64,000 nucleotides of DNA, from NCBI GenBank assembly GCA_934726055.1, contig CAKVCZ010000012.1:17506-81505 (forward strand), read 5' to 3'. Positions 49,738-58,009 of the stretch are shown here, one piece after another; within the stretch, counting starts at the first letter, position 1; every line of letters starts with the position of its first letter. Made by a program: the position numbers and the translations under genes. Source of the DNA: an uncultured Candidatus Melainabacteria bacterium. GTDB taxonomy: Bacteria > Cyanobacteriota > Vampirovibrionia > Gastranaerophilales > Gastranaerophilaceae. Under the pieces are notes generated by a model, which ran no database searches, was not told the DNA's origin, and worked only from the letters and a program-made list of their open reading frames with translations.

Positions 49738-51441
49738 ATGATAAAATTTCATTTAGCAAATTATATAAATGTGGATGAGTTACAATCGTTATTCAACTTA
49801 TTCAGAAATTTTTCAGGAATAATGGTTCATCTTGTTGATTCACAATATAACTTTGCTGAAGATGATTTTTCGTGTGATTTTTGTGCAAAATGTATAAAGA
49901 AATCTTTAAAAGGTAGTAAGTTATGCCATGAGTATTTTAGTGCATATTTAAAACAAGTTACGACGATAAAGCAGTTTGCAGAATTTAGATGTCATGTTGA
50001 TTTAATTGATTTTGTTGCTCCCATAATGATTCAAGACGAAATTGTTGGATTTTTGCATGCAGGTCAAATTATAGATAAACCTCATGATTTTGAAAAAGCA
50101 AAGCAGTTTGCAAAAAATTTGTATATTGATGAAAATGAATACCTTGAGTATTATAAAACAGTTAAATATTTGAATCCTGACGAAAAATCGAAAGCTGTCG
50201 AAATGCTAAAAATGTTGGTAAAATATATATCTGACAGAGTAGCAAGTGTTTATGAAAGCAGTATGCAACAAAAAGTTGTTGAATTAACAGGTTTTGTTTT
50301 TGATAATGTAAATAATTCATCTATGCAGCAAGCTGAAATATTGCAGATTTTATCTCGAGAAATTTCTTCAATGTTAAGCATTCCGTCAATCAAAATATTT
50401 TCATTTTATAAGAAAACTAAAAACTTTAAAACAATCTCAAGTTTTAAGGTGAATAATAATGTTCCGGATTTAACCATATCTTATGACAATAAAGAATATA
50501 TGGAAAAGATAATGACCTTTTGGTGTAACAACTTTCAATATGAGGCTCAAGACGAAAATGTTGTTGTATATGATATGACACAAAATGAGCATTTGCCCAA
50601 AGCTTTAGCTCAAATGTATTTGAAAGCTGGAATAAAAAGTTTAGTTGCAATGAAAGTTTATGAATCTGATGAGGTATTCTCTGTTTTGGCTCTTTTGAGT
50701 AACGTAAATTTATCATCAAAATTTAGAAGAAACATGCATTTTTTGAATTTTTTGGCAAAAAATATTTCTTTGATAATAGATTACTCTTTGAATGTTGCCC
50801 CGGTTAATAAAGAATTTATGGAAGCATATAAGAATATTAGGGCAAAATATAACAAGGCTATTTTCCCGGCTTTATTTAGAGGATATAGACTAAAAAAAGA
50901 TGGTATAAAATATAAAAATAATGTTTTGCAGTGTGAAAATATAGATAGAGCTTGGAATTATATAGATAATTTTAAGCCAAAACGCTCTCAAATAATGCAT
51001 TTTATAAATAATGCGGATAATATATCTACGGTTTTGGCTGTAACAATTGGAAAAGAATTAATAAAAAAGGGTTACAATGTAAGATTTATTCCGTTCTCAA
51101 ATGCTGTAAAAATCTTTAATAATATATCTTCTGCCGGTGATATAATGATGGCAAATGACCAGTTAAAGTTTTTTAGAAATGTAGATTTTTGGATTTTTGT
51201 CGGATTTGGAAGAACTGAAATTAGTGAAGAAAATATAGCAAATTCTTTTGAATTCATTGATATGTTATGTCAGAATAAATCTAATTTTATTTTGCTTTCT
51301 GACAAAAATCAAATAGATAGAATGGCAGCTTCTCCAGCAAATAAAGCACTAATTGAGAGATTCAACAGTGTTGCTGACGAAATTTATTTTAATAAACCTG
51401 CAAGTGTGGCAAATAAAGAAAAAGAAATGCTTGCACAATAG
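49738..51441 (+). CDS. PocR-GAF sensor with degenerate IstB/DnaC-like ATPase domain
   Basis: 567 residues. A PocR sensory domain (about 10-170) has the Cys-rich centre (Cys46, 49, 52, 63, 85) and FRCHVDLIDFVAPIMIQDEIVGFLHAGQI. A GAF-like domain fills about 195-350. The C-terminal part (about 400-550) aligns by eye to the IstB/DnaC ATPase: LAVTIGKELIKKGYNVRFIPF and VDFWIFVGFGRTEISEENI match the strand order. But Walker A is replaced by NNADNIST and the Walker B acids by FVGFG, so no ATP hydrolysis is expected. No HTH or kinase output is present. It may bind a partner through the dead ATPase fold. Domain calls are by eye. Confidence 0.72.
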   Translation: MIKFHLANYINVDELQSLFNLFRNFSGIMVHLVDSQYNFAEDDFSCDFCAKCIKKSLKGSKLCHEYFSAYLKQVTTIKQFAEFRCHVDLIDFVAPIMIQDEIVGFLHAGQIIDKPHDFEKAKQFAKNLYIDENEYLEYYKTVKYLNPDEKSKAVEMLKMLVKYISDRVASVYESSMQQKVVELTGFVFDNVNNSSMQQAEILQILSREISSMLSIPSIKIFSFYKKTKNFKTISSFKVNNNVPDLTISYDNKEYMEKIMTFWCNNFQYEAQDENVVVYDMTQNEHLPKALAQMYLKAGIKSLVAMKVYESDEVFSVLALLSNVNLSSKFRRNMHFLNFLAKNISLIIDYSLNVAPVNKEFMEAYKNIRAKYNKAIFPALFRGYRLKKDGIKYKNNVLQCENIDRAWNYIDNFKPKRSQIMHFINNADNISTVLAVTIGKELIKKGYNVRFIPFSNAVKIFNNISSAGDIMMANDQLKFFRNVDFWIFVGFGRTEISEENIANSFEFIDMLCQNKSNFILLSDKNQIDRMAASPANKALIERFNSVADEIYFNKPASVANKEKEMLAQ

Positions 51442-51485
51442 AAAATTAATTTTGTCTGGAAAAAATATATATAGCTTTTTTGCTA

Positions 51486-52568
51486 TTAGGAACAAACAGT
51501 TTCTTCAGGTTGTGGCATTGTTTTATTCATTATAACTCCAAGTTCAGTCATTTTTTCAGCGTTAGTTATTAAACTATCTCTGCCATCCAGTTGTTTTAGT
51601 CCTAAATCTATTTTTTCTCTTGCTGCTCGAATGTTTTTAACCATATCGGAAAATTTATCAAGCATTTTTGTTGCGAGTCGTGAAATTTCTTGTGCATTTT
51701 TGTTTTGTCTATTTACCATTAAAAATGAATTTATTATTTTTAAACTTGCAAGAAGAGTTGATGGTGATACAGGCATGATTTTATTTTTCCAAGCGTAATC
51801 CCAAAGAGTATTATCATCACAAAACATTAATGAATAACAGCTTTCTATTGGAATAAACATCAAAATGTATTCCGGTGCAATTGTTTCTCCATTTGGTGTG
51901 TAATCACGTTTTGCAAGTCCTGCAATGTGTGCTTTTGTAGAATCTTTAAATTCGTTTAAATGCATAAGTTTTTCTTCTTCTGTTTTTGCTGTTAGATAAG
52001 AAGAAAAAGATGCTAATGATGTTTTTGCATCAATCATAACGCACTTGTTTTCAGGTAATTGAACAATGGCATCAGGTCTGCCTTCTACGGTGTTTGCTTT
52101 TTGAATTAAGTATTCTTCGTCTTTTCTTAATCCTGAGGCTTCTAATACTCTTTCTAAAACAATTTCTCCCCATTGACCTTGGGTTCTGTTGTCGGATTTC
52201 ATTATTTTTGATAAATTGCTTGTGTCTTGTGCTATTTTAGAACCGGCTTCTATAAATTGTTTTATATTTTCATCAAATTTAATAAAATTTTCATTTTCAT
52301 TTTTAAATTTTTCGTTCGTCCTTTTTTCAAAATCTTCAATTTTTTCTTTGAATCGGGTAAAGAAATCTTCCAGTTTTTCTTTATTGGAGGTGCTTAGTTT
52401 TTCTGAATTTTGTTCAAATATACGGTTTGCCAAATTCTCAAAATTCAATTCCATTTGTTTGGTTAGTGCCTCATTTGATGTTTTATTTCTGTTATACGTA
52501 ACAGTAAGTATTATTGCTGCTAATATTGCTCCGATAACAAATCCTATTGCAAAAGTTATAAATTCCAT
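51486..52568 (-). CDS. rmuC: DNA recombination protein RmuC
   Basis: About 360 residues. An N-terminal membrane helix (FITFAIGFVIGAILAAIILTV) and a coiled-coil region (about 30-130) precede the RmuC core (about 145-320): GQWGEIVLERVLEASGL, RPDAIVQLPENKCVMIDAKTSL (an endonuclease-like PD-(D/E)XK pattern) and FIPIESCYSLM. RmuC limits inversions at short inverted repeats and acts with recombination nucleases in cells. AAGGAGA precedes the ATG at 52568; a GTG at 52571 is just upstream. Convergent with the PocR gene. Confidence 0.93.
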   Translation of the reverse strand: MEFITFAIGFVIGAILAAIILTVTYNRNKTSNEALTKQMELNFENLANRIFEQNSEKLSTSNKEKLEDFFTRFKEKIEDFEKRTNEKFKNENENFIKFDENIKQFIEAGSKIAQDTSNLSKIMKSDNRTQGQWGEIVLERVLEASGLRKDEEYLIQKANTVEGRPDAIVQLPENKCVMIDAKTSLASFSSYLTAKTEEEKLMHLNEFKDSTKAHIAGLAKRDYTPNGETIAPEYILMFIPIESCYSLMFCDDNTLWDYAWKNKIMPVSPSTLLASLKIINSFLMVNRQNKNAQEISRLATKMLDKFSDMVKNIRAAREKIDLGLKQLDGRDSLITNAEKMTELGVIMNKTMPQPEETVCS

Positions 52569-52882
52569 CACACATCTCCTTTTATAGTGTATATTATATC
52601 ATGAACTTGTATGACTTGAGTGTAGTATAAAAACGTATAAACAGTTTACATTTTATGGTGTAGTAAAAAATCATACTCATTTTTATGAATGATTTTCTGA
52701 AATAATTATTATAACAGGCTTATAGTTCCTTCTAGATCTTTTGGTCTATATCATTTTATAGATCCTTTTTGATGCGTTTTTTAATCTTTTTGTCGATGTA
52801 ACATCCTCTAAAAAGATGTAATATAAACAGTGTAGAAAAGCTAAAAACACATAGGGACATAAAAAAGAATTTGGGGGAACAA
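52569..52882. other. Intergenic region upstream of the NarL-type regulator
   Basis: 314 bases without a gene. GGTCTATA/TATAGATCC near 52743-52773 is an imperfect inverted repeat, and TGTAAC (52797) and TGTAAT (52817) form a direct repeat with a 20-nt period, which might be two weak RpaB-type half-sites. No clear promoter pair was found for either side. Confidence 0.35.
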
Positions 52883-53605
52883 ATGAGACAATTTAAAAAG
52901 CAAGCCAGAGTTATTTTGATTGATGATAACTACGATCATTTGACTGGTGTAAAAGAACTGTTAACAATGGAAAGTTCTTTTGATGTTGTTGGTGCTACAA
53001 CAAGTGCAAATGCAGGTATTAATTTAATCAAAAGACAAAAACCGGATGTTGTTTTGATGGATATGAATATGCCGGAAAAAGATGGTTTGCAAGCTATTCA
53101 AGAAATTGAAAAACTTGATATGGGTGTTAAAGTGTTGGCTTTGAGTGCTTATGATGATGCTGATTTAATTTTTAGAGCTATGAAACTTGGTGCAAAAGGT
53201 TATGTTTTAAAAACAATGGCATCTGCACAATTGATATATGCAATTGATGAAGTTGCAAATGGTAAAATTTATATGCCACCAATGTTAACTGCAAGATTCT
53301 TTGATTATTTCCAAAAATCTTTCAAAGAAGAATCTATGGCTCATCAAAAAGCTCAAGAATCAAATCTGTTATCAGATTTAACACAAAGAGAAGAAGAAGT
53401 TTTGGATTTATTAACTCAAGGTGTTACTTACAAAGGTGTTGCTCAACAATTGTTTATTTCTGAAACAACTGTTAAAACACATGTAAATAATATTTTCCAA
53501 AAGTTGCAAGTAAATGACAGAACTCAAGCTGTTTTGTATGCAATTAATCACGATTTTGTAAGCAAAAGACAAGCAAGAATGGGTAAAAAAGCTGTAATTG
53601 CTTAA
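52883..53605 (+). CDS. NarL/FixJ-family response regulator
   Basis: 240 residues. Receiver domain about 8-125: acidic pair Asp14-Asp15, phosphorylation Asp60 (VVLMDMNMPEKDG), Lys of YVLKTMAS. A linker then leads to a LuxR-type HTH (about 168-228: LTQREEEVLDLLTQGVTYKGVAQQLFISETTVKTH). The ATG at 52883 has GGGGGA upstream; a TTG four codons before it is less good. A soluble histidine kinase follows after a hairpin and leads straight into flagellar genes, so this pair probably governs them. Confidence 0.92.
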   Translation: MRQFKKQARVILIDDNYDHLTGVKELLTMESSFDVVGATTSANAGINLIKRQKPDVVLMDMNMPEKDGLQAIQEIEKLDMGVKVLALSAYDDADLIFRAMKLGAKGYVLKTMASAQLIYAIDEVANGKIYMPPMLTARFFDYFQKSFKEESMAHQKAQESNLLSDLTQREEEVLDLLTQGVTYKGVAQQLFISETTVKTHVNNIFQKLQVNDRTQAVLYAINHDFVSKRQARMGKKAVIA

Positions 53606-53638
53606 GATTTAAAAGAATAACTCCTTTCGAATTTAAAA

Positions 53639-53680
53639 GATTGTCGTGTTATGCTTTATAGAACGTGTAACACGACAATC
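53639..53680 (+). terminator. Hairpin between response regulator and histidine kinase
   Basis: Perfect 13-bp inverted repeat GATTGTCGTGTTA/TAACACGACAATC with a 16-base loop. No strong T-run follows, so a partial terminator or a protein-bound regulatory hairpin that sets the regulator-to-kinase ratio are both possible. Confidence 0.5.
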
Positions 53681-53706
53681 ATTACATTAAAAAGTGTGTG
53701 TGAGAG

Positions 53707-54948
53707 ATGGTAAAATACATTAAAGGTAAAAATAGATTAAAAGATTTAATATATATACAAGAAAACAAACCTTGCAGTGAAAAGGCAATACAAGGTGTTA
53801 TTCGATCAATGGTAGAACCATTATATGAAAATCCGGAAGCTAAGGGAGTTGTTTTATATCGTTTTAAAAATAAAAATGATTATGAGGGAATGTTAAAACG
53901 TCTAAATTATACATCTGTTGATGTTTATGACTTCTGTGATGGCTCTGAATTATTAAAAGAAGATGTTTGGGAAGATACAGAATTTTTCTATGTTTTGACA
54001 AACAGATACGGTGCAAGCTTTATTTTTGATTTTGAAACTGAAGAACTCGATGGTTTTGCTGGGTATTATTTATTATACAATTCTGTTTCGTTAAGGAATT
54101 CATTTGAAATTATAGAAGAAAATTGCACATCAGATATATCGGCATACAAGGAAGAATATAAACCTGACAGACGTGATAATATTATGATGAATGCATCAAT
54201 CAGAAAAATTGTTGATTTGATGGCAGAATCAAGTCAAGAAGCAATGATTGTTGATATGGAACGCAGTGCATTATCAAAAAATGATGATTTAGCAAAACGT
54301 TTAGAATTTCTAAATACAAAATCAAGATATGTTGTGCATGAAATAAGAAACCAACTTTCTATTTGTGAATTATATGCAAATATAATAGAAAAACATTGTG
54401 AACGAAATGATAATGCAGATTGTACAAATGCTACAAATTGTATTAAAAGTGCAATTAAAATAGCGAGCAGTGCGTTAATGGATTTAAAATCTCTTGATAA
54501 TAAAGATTTACAAGTTTACAGTGTTAAAGAATTAGTAGAAAAAGCAGTACTTTTATCAAAAGTTTATGCTGGTAAAAAATTAATAGAATTTGAAGTCGTT
54601 TTGAACGATAAAAACAGTTCAATATTTGCTGATGAATCAAAATTCTTGGCAGCATTAATAAACTTAATAAAAAATGCAGTTGAAGCAATTGATGAAACGG
54701 GAAAAATTACCTTATCAACATCACTAAAAGAGGATTTTGTTTCAATAGTTGTTTCAAATAATGGCAAAAAAATTCCGGATGATGTTCAATCAAGGATATT
54801 CAATGACGGATTTACTACAAAATCAAACGGTAGCGGTGTTGGACTATATGTTTGTCAGCAAACATTAGAAGAACAATTTGCAAGATTAGAATTATTAAAG
54901 TCAGACGAAGAATCAACTGATTTTGAAATTTTAATAAGTATGGTATAG
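53707..54948 (+). CDS. Soluble sensor histidine kinase at the head of a flagellar operon
   Basis: 413 residues with no membrane helix. An N-terminal region of about 200 residues has no family I can name. Then a dimerisation H-box VVHEIRNQLSICELY (His211), N-box NLIKNAVEAID near 316, and ATP-lid motifs GKKIPDD, FTTKSNGSGVGLYV. It should phosphorylate a response regulator, most likely the NarL-type one just upstream. flgB begins nine bases after its stop, so kinase and rod proteins share a transcript: an arrangement like the FlgS kinase of Epsilonproteobacteria in logic, but with a different regulator class. Confidence 0.9.
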   Translation: MVKYIKGKNRLKDLIYIQENKPCSEKAIQGVIRSMVEPLYENPEAKGVVLYRFKNKNDYEGMLKRLNYTSVDVYDFCDGSELLKEDVWEDTEFFYVLTNRYGASFIFDFETEELDGFAGYYLLYNSVSLRNSFEIIEENCTSDISAYKEEYKPDRRDNIMMNASIRKIVDLMAESSQEAMIVDMERSALSKNDDLAKRLEFLNTKSRYVVHEIRNQLSICELYANIIEKHCERNDNADCTNATNCIKSAIKIASSALMDLKSLDNKDLQVYSVKELVEKAVLLSKVYAGKKLIEFEVVLNDKNSSIFADESKFLAALINLIKNAVEAIDETGKITLSTSLKEDFVSIVVSNNGKKIPDDVQSRIFNDGFTTKSNGSGVGLYVCQQTLEEQFARLELLKSDEESTDFEILISMV

Positions 54949-54956
54949 AGGTGAAA

Positions 54957-55457
54957 ATGGATATATTATCATCAAGAACTTCAAAAATAAATCATTTAGC
55001 ATTAGACGGTTTGCAAGAACGTCAAAGAGCAATTGGTGCAAATATAGCAAACGTTGAAACTCCAGGTTATATAAGAAAAGAAGTTGAATTTGAATCGCAA
55101 CTTTCAGAAATCATCGAAAGAGAGGATTTAAAAGATTTCATAAAGGGGCAAAATAGTATTAAGCCAAAGTCAGCAACTTATGATGATTTCATGAGAATGC
55201 AATATGCTCAAGATAACAAAAGACCATTGACAATGCAAGAAAAAAGATTTTTAATCTCAAATTCTTATGGTCAATATGATCCTCAAGTAATGGATGATAT
55301 TTTTTCAGAGGGTACATTAGACGGTAATAATGTTGAACTTGAAAAAGAAATGACAGATTTAAGCAAAAATGGTGTGAAATACGTTACAATATCAAAGTTA
55401 GAGCAAAAATACTTTAACGGTATTGCGGATGTCATAAGAGGCGGCGGACAACAATAG
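54957..55457 (+). CDS. flgB: Flagellar basal-body rod protein FlgB
   Basis: 166 residues, slightly longer than the usual 130-140. The N-terminal rod motif ALDGLQERQRAIGANIANVETPGY contains the conserved ANIAN-x-xTPGY. The C-terminal helix (VELEKEMTDLSKNGVKYVTISKLEQKYF) is the second half of the rod coiled-coil. FlgB forms the proximal rod with FlgC and FlgF. AGAGGTG precedes the ATG at 54957. First of flgB-flgC-fliE. Confidence 0.94.
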   Translation: MDILSSRTSKINHLALDGLQERQRAIGANIANVETPGYIRKEVEFESQLSEIIEREDLKDFIKGQNSIKPKSATYDDFMRMQYAQDNKRPLTMQEKRFLISNSYGQYDPQVMDDIFSEGTLDGNNVELEKEMTDLSKNGVKYVTISKLEQKYFNGIADVIRGGGQQ

Positions 55458-55488
55458 TAAAAAGTAGTTATTAAAAAAGGGTGGAGAA

Positions 55489-55995
55489 ATGAGTTTAAAC
55501 ACATTTGATGTAGCAGCATCGGGAATGATGGCACAAAGAATAAAAATGGATACGGTTGCAAGTAATATTGCAAACGTAAATACAACTCGTAATCCTGATG
55601 GTACAAAAGGTGTTTACGTAAAAAAATCTGTAAACTTCAGAGCAGTTTATGAAGATGAATTATCAAGAGGTGCAAGAAATTTTGCTGCAAATCATACAGA
55701 CGCTCAATTTCATCCAAAAGACGGAAGTTTAACAATTAATACAGGCATAGCAATGAATCAGGGCTTGATTTCAAATGGTGTAAGAGTTGAATCTATACAG
55801 GAAACGGAGCATCCAACAAAGATGATATATGATCCATCTCATCCGGATGCTGATGCAGAAGGTTATGTAGAACTTCCAAATATCAATGTAGTTGAAGAAA
55901 TGGTTGATATGGTAACTGCATCGAAAGCGTATGAAGCAAATACAGTAGTTGCAGAAAACGTAAAGACAATGATTCAATCGGCATTATCTATATAG
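55489..55995 (+). CDS. flgC: Flagellar basal-body rod protein FlgC
   Basis: 168 residues. N-terminal ASGMMAQRIKMDTVASNIANVNTTRNPDG and C-terminal YVELPNINVVEEMVDMVTASKAYEANTVV are the FlgC signatures; the middle (PTKMIYDPSHPDADAEGYV) is also typical. Rod component assembled next to FlgB. AGGGTGGAGA gives a good ribosome-binding site. The gap to flgB is 31 bases and to fliE under 30. Confidence 0.95.
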   Translation: MSLNTFDVAASGMMAQRIKMDTVASNIANVNTTRNPDGTKGVYVKKSVNFRAVYEDELSRGARNFAANHTDAQFHPKDGSLTINTGIAMNQGLISNGVRVESIQETEHPTKMIYDPSHPDADAEGYVELPNINVVEEMVDMVTASKAYEANTVVAENVKTMIQSALSI

Positions 55996-56022
55996 GTAAA
56001 TAAAATATAAGGGGTGTATCAA

Positions 56023-56463
56023 ATGGAAATAAATGCATATAATCCAAATTTATCAGGACTTCAAACACAATTTAATCCAATCAAAAACTATAACAATTTT
56101 TTAAAAGGCAATGCATCATTTGAAGTAAATAATGATTTTCAAATGGATTTTGATAGAGTGTTGCAAAAGGAAATTGAAGAAAGTTCTGCTTCAGCACAAA
56201 GCAAATTAAATAAAATGTCATCATCACCTGTCCAGATGTTTATGAATTCAATAGAAAACGGGATTAGTAATGGTTTGAATGATGTAAATGAAAAAAGATT
56301 ATATTCAGATGAATTGCAGGAAGCATTTGCAAGAGGCGAAGATGTTAGTGTCCATGATTTAATGATTGCCGCAGAAAAATCTACATTAAGTATGCAACTT
56401 GCAATGCAAATTAGAAACAGAATGATTTCAGCATACAATGATGTAAAAAATATGAGTTTATAG
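56023..56463 (+). CDS. fliE: Flagellar hook-basal body complex protein FliE
   Basis: 146 residues, longer than the usual about 100. The C-terminal half fits FliE: FARGEDVSVHDLMIAAEKSTLSMQLAMQIRNRMISAYNDVKNM. FliE links the MS ring to the rod. The N-terminal 55 residues are Asn-rich and unlike FliE. AAGGGG lies before the ATG at 56023; a GTG at 56014 is possible. Last gene of the operon; the remaining flagellar genes are not in this window. Confidence 0.9.
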   Translation: MEINAYNPNLSGLQTQFNPIKNYNNFLKGNASFEVNNDFQMDFDRVLQKEIEESSASAQSKLNKMSSSPVQMFMNSIENGISNGLNDVNEKRLYSDELQEAFARGEDVSVHDLMIAAEKSTLSMQLAMQIRNRMISAYNDVKNMSL

Positions 56464-56491
56464 AAATTAGAGAAAGTATAGCAATATTGAA

Positions 56492-56536
56492 AAAAGCCTT
56501 AAAATCAGACAGATAAAAGTTTGATTTTGGGCTTTA
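56492..56536 (+). terminator. Terminator of the kinase-flgB-flgC-fliE operon
   Basis: AAAAGCC-TTAAAATCA pairs with TGATTTT-GGGCTTT around a loop of about a dozen bases; T-rich sequence follows. Confidence 0.7.
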
Positions 56537-56640
56537 GTTTGATTTTATTGCTAAATTGCTATTTTATTTAGGTTCTGTATTTGTATAAATCGGTTTTCTT
56601 TATGCTACAATCTTATTAGTTGTAAGAATTAGAGGTAAAT

Positions 56641-57951
56641 ATGGCAAGGATTGCGTTAGTTAATCACGGTTGTGCAAAAAATTTAGTTGATTCTGAGTTA
56701 ATGCTTGGGTTATTGGCTGAAAAAGGACACGAAATAACATTGGATGAAAGTCGTGCTGATATTGTTATAGTCAATACTTGTTCATTTATTCATGATGCAG
56801 AAAAAGAATCCGTAAGTTCAATTTTAAAACTTGTTGAGAAGGATAAAAAAGTTATAGTAACCGGATGTTTGCCACAAAAACATAATGAAGAATTAAAAAA
56901 TGCAATTCCTGAAGTTGTAGCAATGCTCGGTACAACCGATTTTATGAAACTTCCTGAAATAGTTGATGAATTACTTGGAAATAAATTTGAATATCAATCA
57001 AACGTTTCAGAATGCCCAAATTATGTGTATCCGGAAAATGTTGAGCGTCAACAAATTACCGTTGGTTCCAGTTCTTATATAAAAATTGCAGATGGTTGTA
57101 ATTACAGTTGTGGATATTGTATTATTCCAAAATTACGTGGAAAGTGCCATTCAAGAAAGATTGAAGATATTGTTAAAGAAGCTAAAAATCTTGCAAATAA
57201 AGGTGTAACCGAGATAGTTTTAATTGCACAGGATACAACAAGTTATGGTATTGATTTGTATGGCAGAAAAATGTTGCCAAAACTGTTGGAAGAGCTAAAT
57301 AAAATTGAAAATATATCTTGGATACGAATAATGTATGCATATCCGACAAATGTCGATGATGAACTTTTAGAAAAAATAAATAATTTGGAAAAGGTTGTAA
57401 AATATATAGATTTACCGCTTCAACATTCAAATATAGAGATGCTTGAAAAAATGAAACGTCCGGCATTTGATTATCGCGAATTAATTGAAAATATTAGAAA
57501 AAAAGTTCCAAATATTGCAATCAGAACAGCTTTTATTGTTGGATATCCCACAGAAACAGAAGAGCAGTTTGAAGATTTGTACAAATTTGTTGAAGATATG
57601 AAATTTGAAAGAATGGGTGTTTTTGAGTATTCAAGAGAGAAAGGTACGTATTCAGATACCCTGAAAGGTCATATTATTGCAAAGCTTAAACATGCAAGAT
57701 ATAAAAAATTAATGGAATTGCAACAAAAAATTTCGCTTGAAAATAATGAAAAAAAAGTGGGACAAATTTTACCTTGTATAATAGAAGGATATACAGATGA
57801 TGGCTTTGTAATAGCTCGATCTCAGTATGATGCACCTGAAATTGACGGAATGGTATATTTAAAAACAGATAAATATGTTGTCCCTGGAGATATCGAAAAT
57901 ATAAAAATTACGTCAGCAACAGAATACGATTTATATGGCGAAATAGCTTAA
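56641..57951 (+). CDS. rimO: Ribosomal protein S12 methylthiotransferase RimO
   Basis: 436 residues. Radical SAM enzyme that adds a methylthio group to an aspartate of ribosomal protein S12. UPF0004 domain with Cys11, Cys47 and Cys76 for the auxiliary cluster (NHGCAKNLVDSE, NTCSFI, TGCLPQ); radical SAM motif Cys153-x3-Cys157-x2-Cys160 (GCNYSCGYC); C-terminal TRAM domain (about 370-435). The NHGCAKNLVDSE start separates RimO from MiaB. AGAGGTAAAT precedes the ATG. Single gene, ended by a hairpin pair. Confidence 0.95.
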   Translation: MARIALVNHGCAKNLVDSELMLGLLAEKGHEITLDESRADIVIVNTCSFIHDAEKESVSSILKLVEKDKKVIVTGCLPQKHNEELKNAIPEVVAMLGTTDFMKLPEIVDELLGNKFEYQSNVSECPNYVYPENVERQQITVGSSSYIKIADGCNYSCGYCIIPKLRGKCHSRKIEDIVKEAKNLANKGVTEIVLIAQDTTSYGIDLYGRKMLPKLLEELNKIENISWIRIMYAYPTNVDDELLEKINNLEKVVKYIDLPLQHSNIEMLEKMKRPAFDYRELIENIRKKVPNIAIRTAFIVGYPTETEEQFEDLYKFVEDMKFERMGVFEYSREKGTYSDTLKGHIIAKLKHARYKKLMELQQKISLENNEKKVGQILPCIIEGYTDDGFVIARSQYDAPEIDGMVYLKTDKYVVPGDIENIKITSATEYDLYGEIA

Positions 57952-57952
57952 A

Positions 57953-57998
57953 CCTTAAATTGTTGCTGTTTAAGGAAGAATTTCTTTTAGAATTCTTG
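57953..57998. terminator. Two hairpins between rimO and the efflux operon
   Basis: CCTTAAA/TTTAAGG (57953-57975) and AAGAATT/AATTCTT (57976-57997), the second followed by GGTTTTTG. Possible termination point for both convergent transcripts. Confidence 0.55.
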
Positions 57999-58009
57999 GT
58001 TTTTGATGT

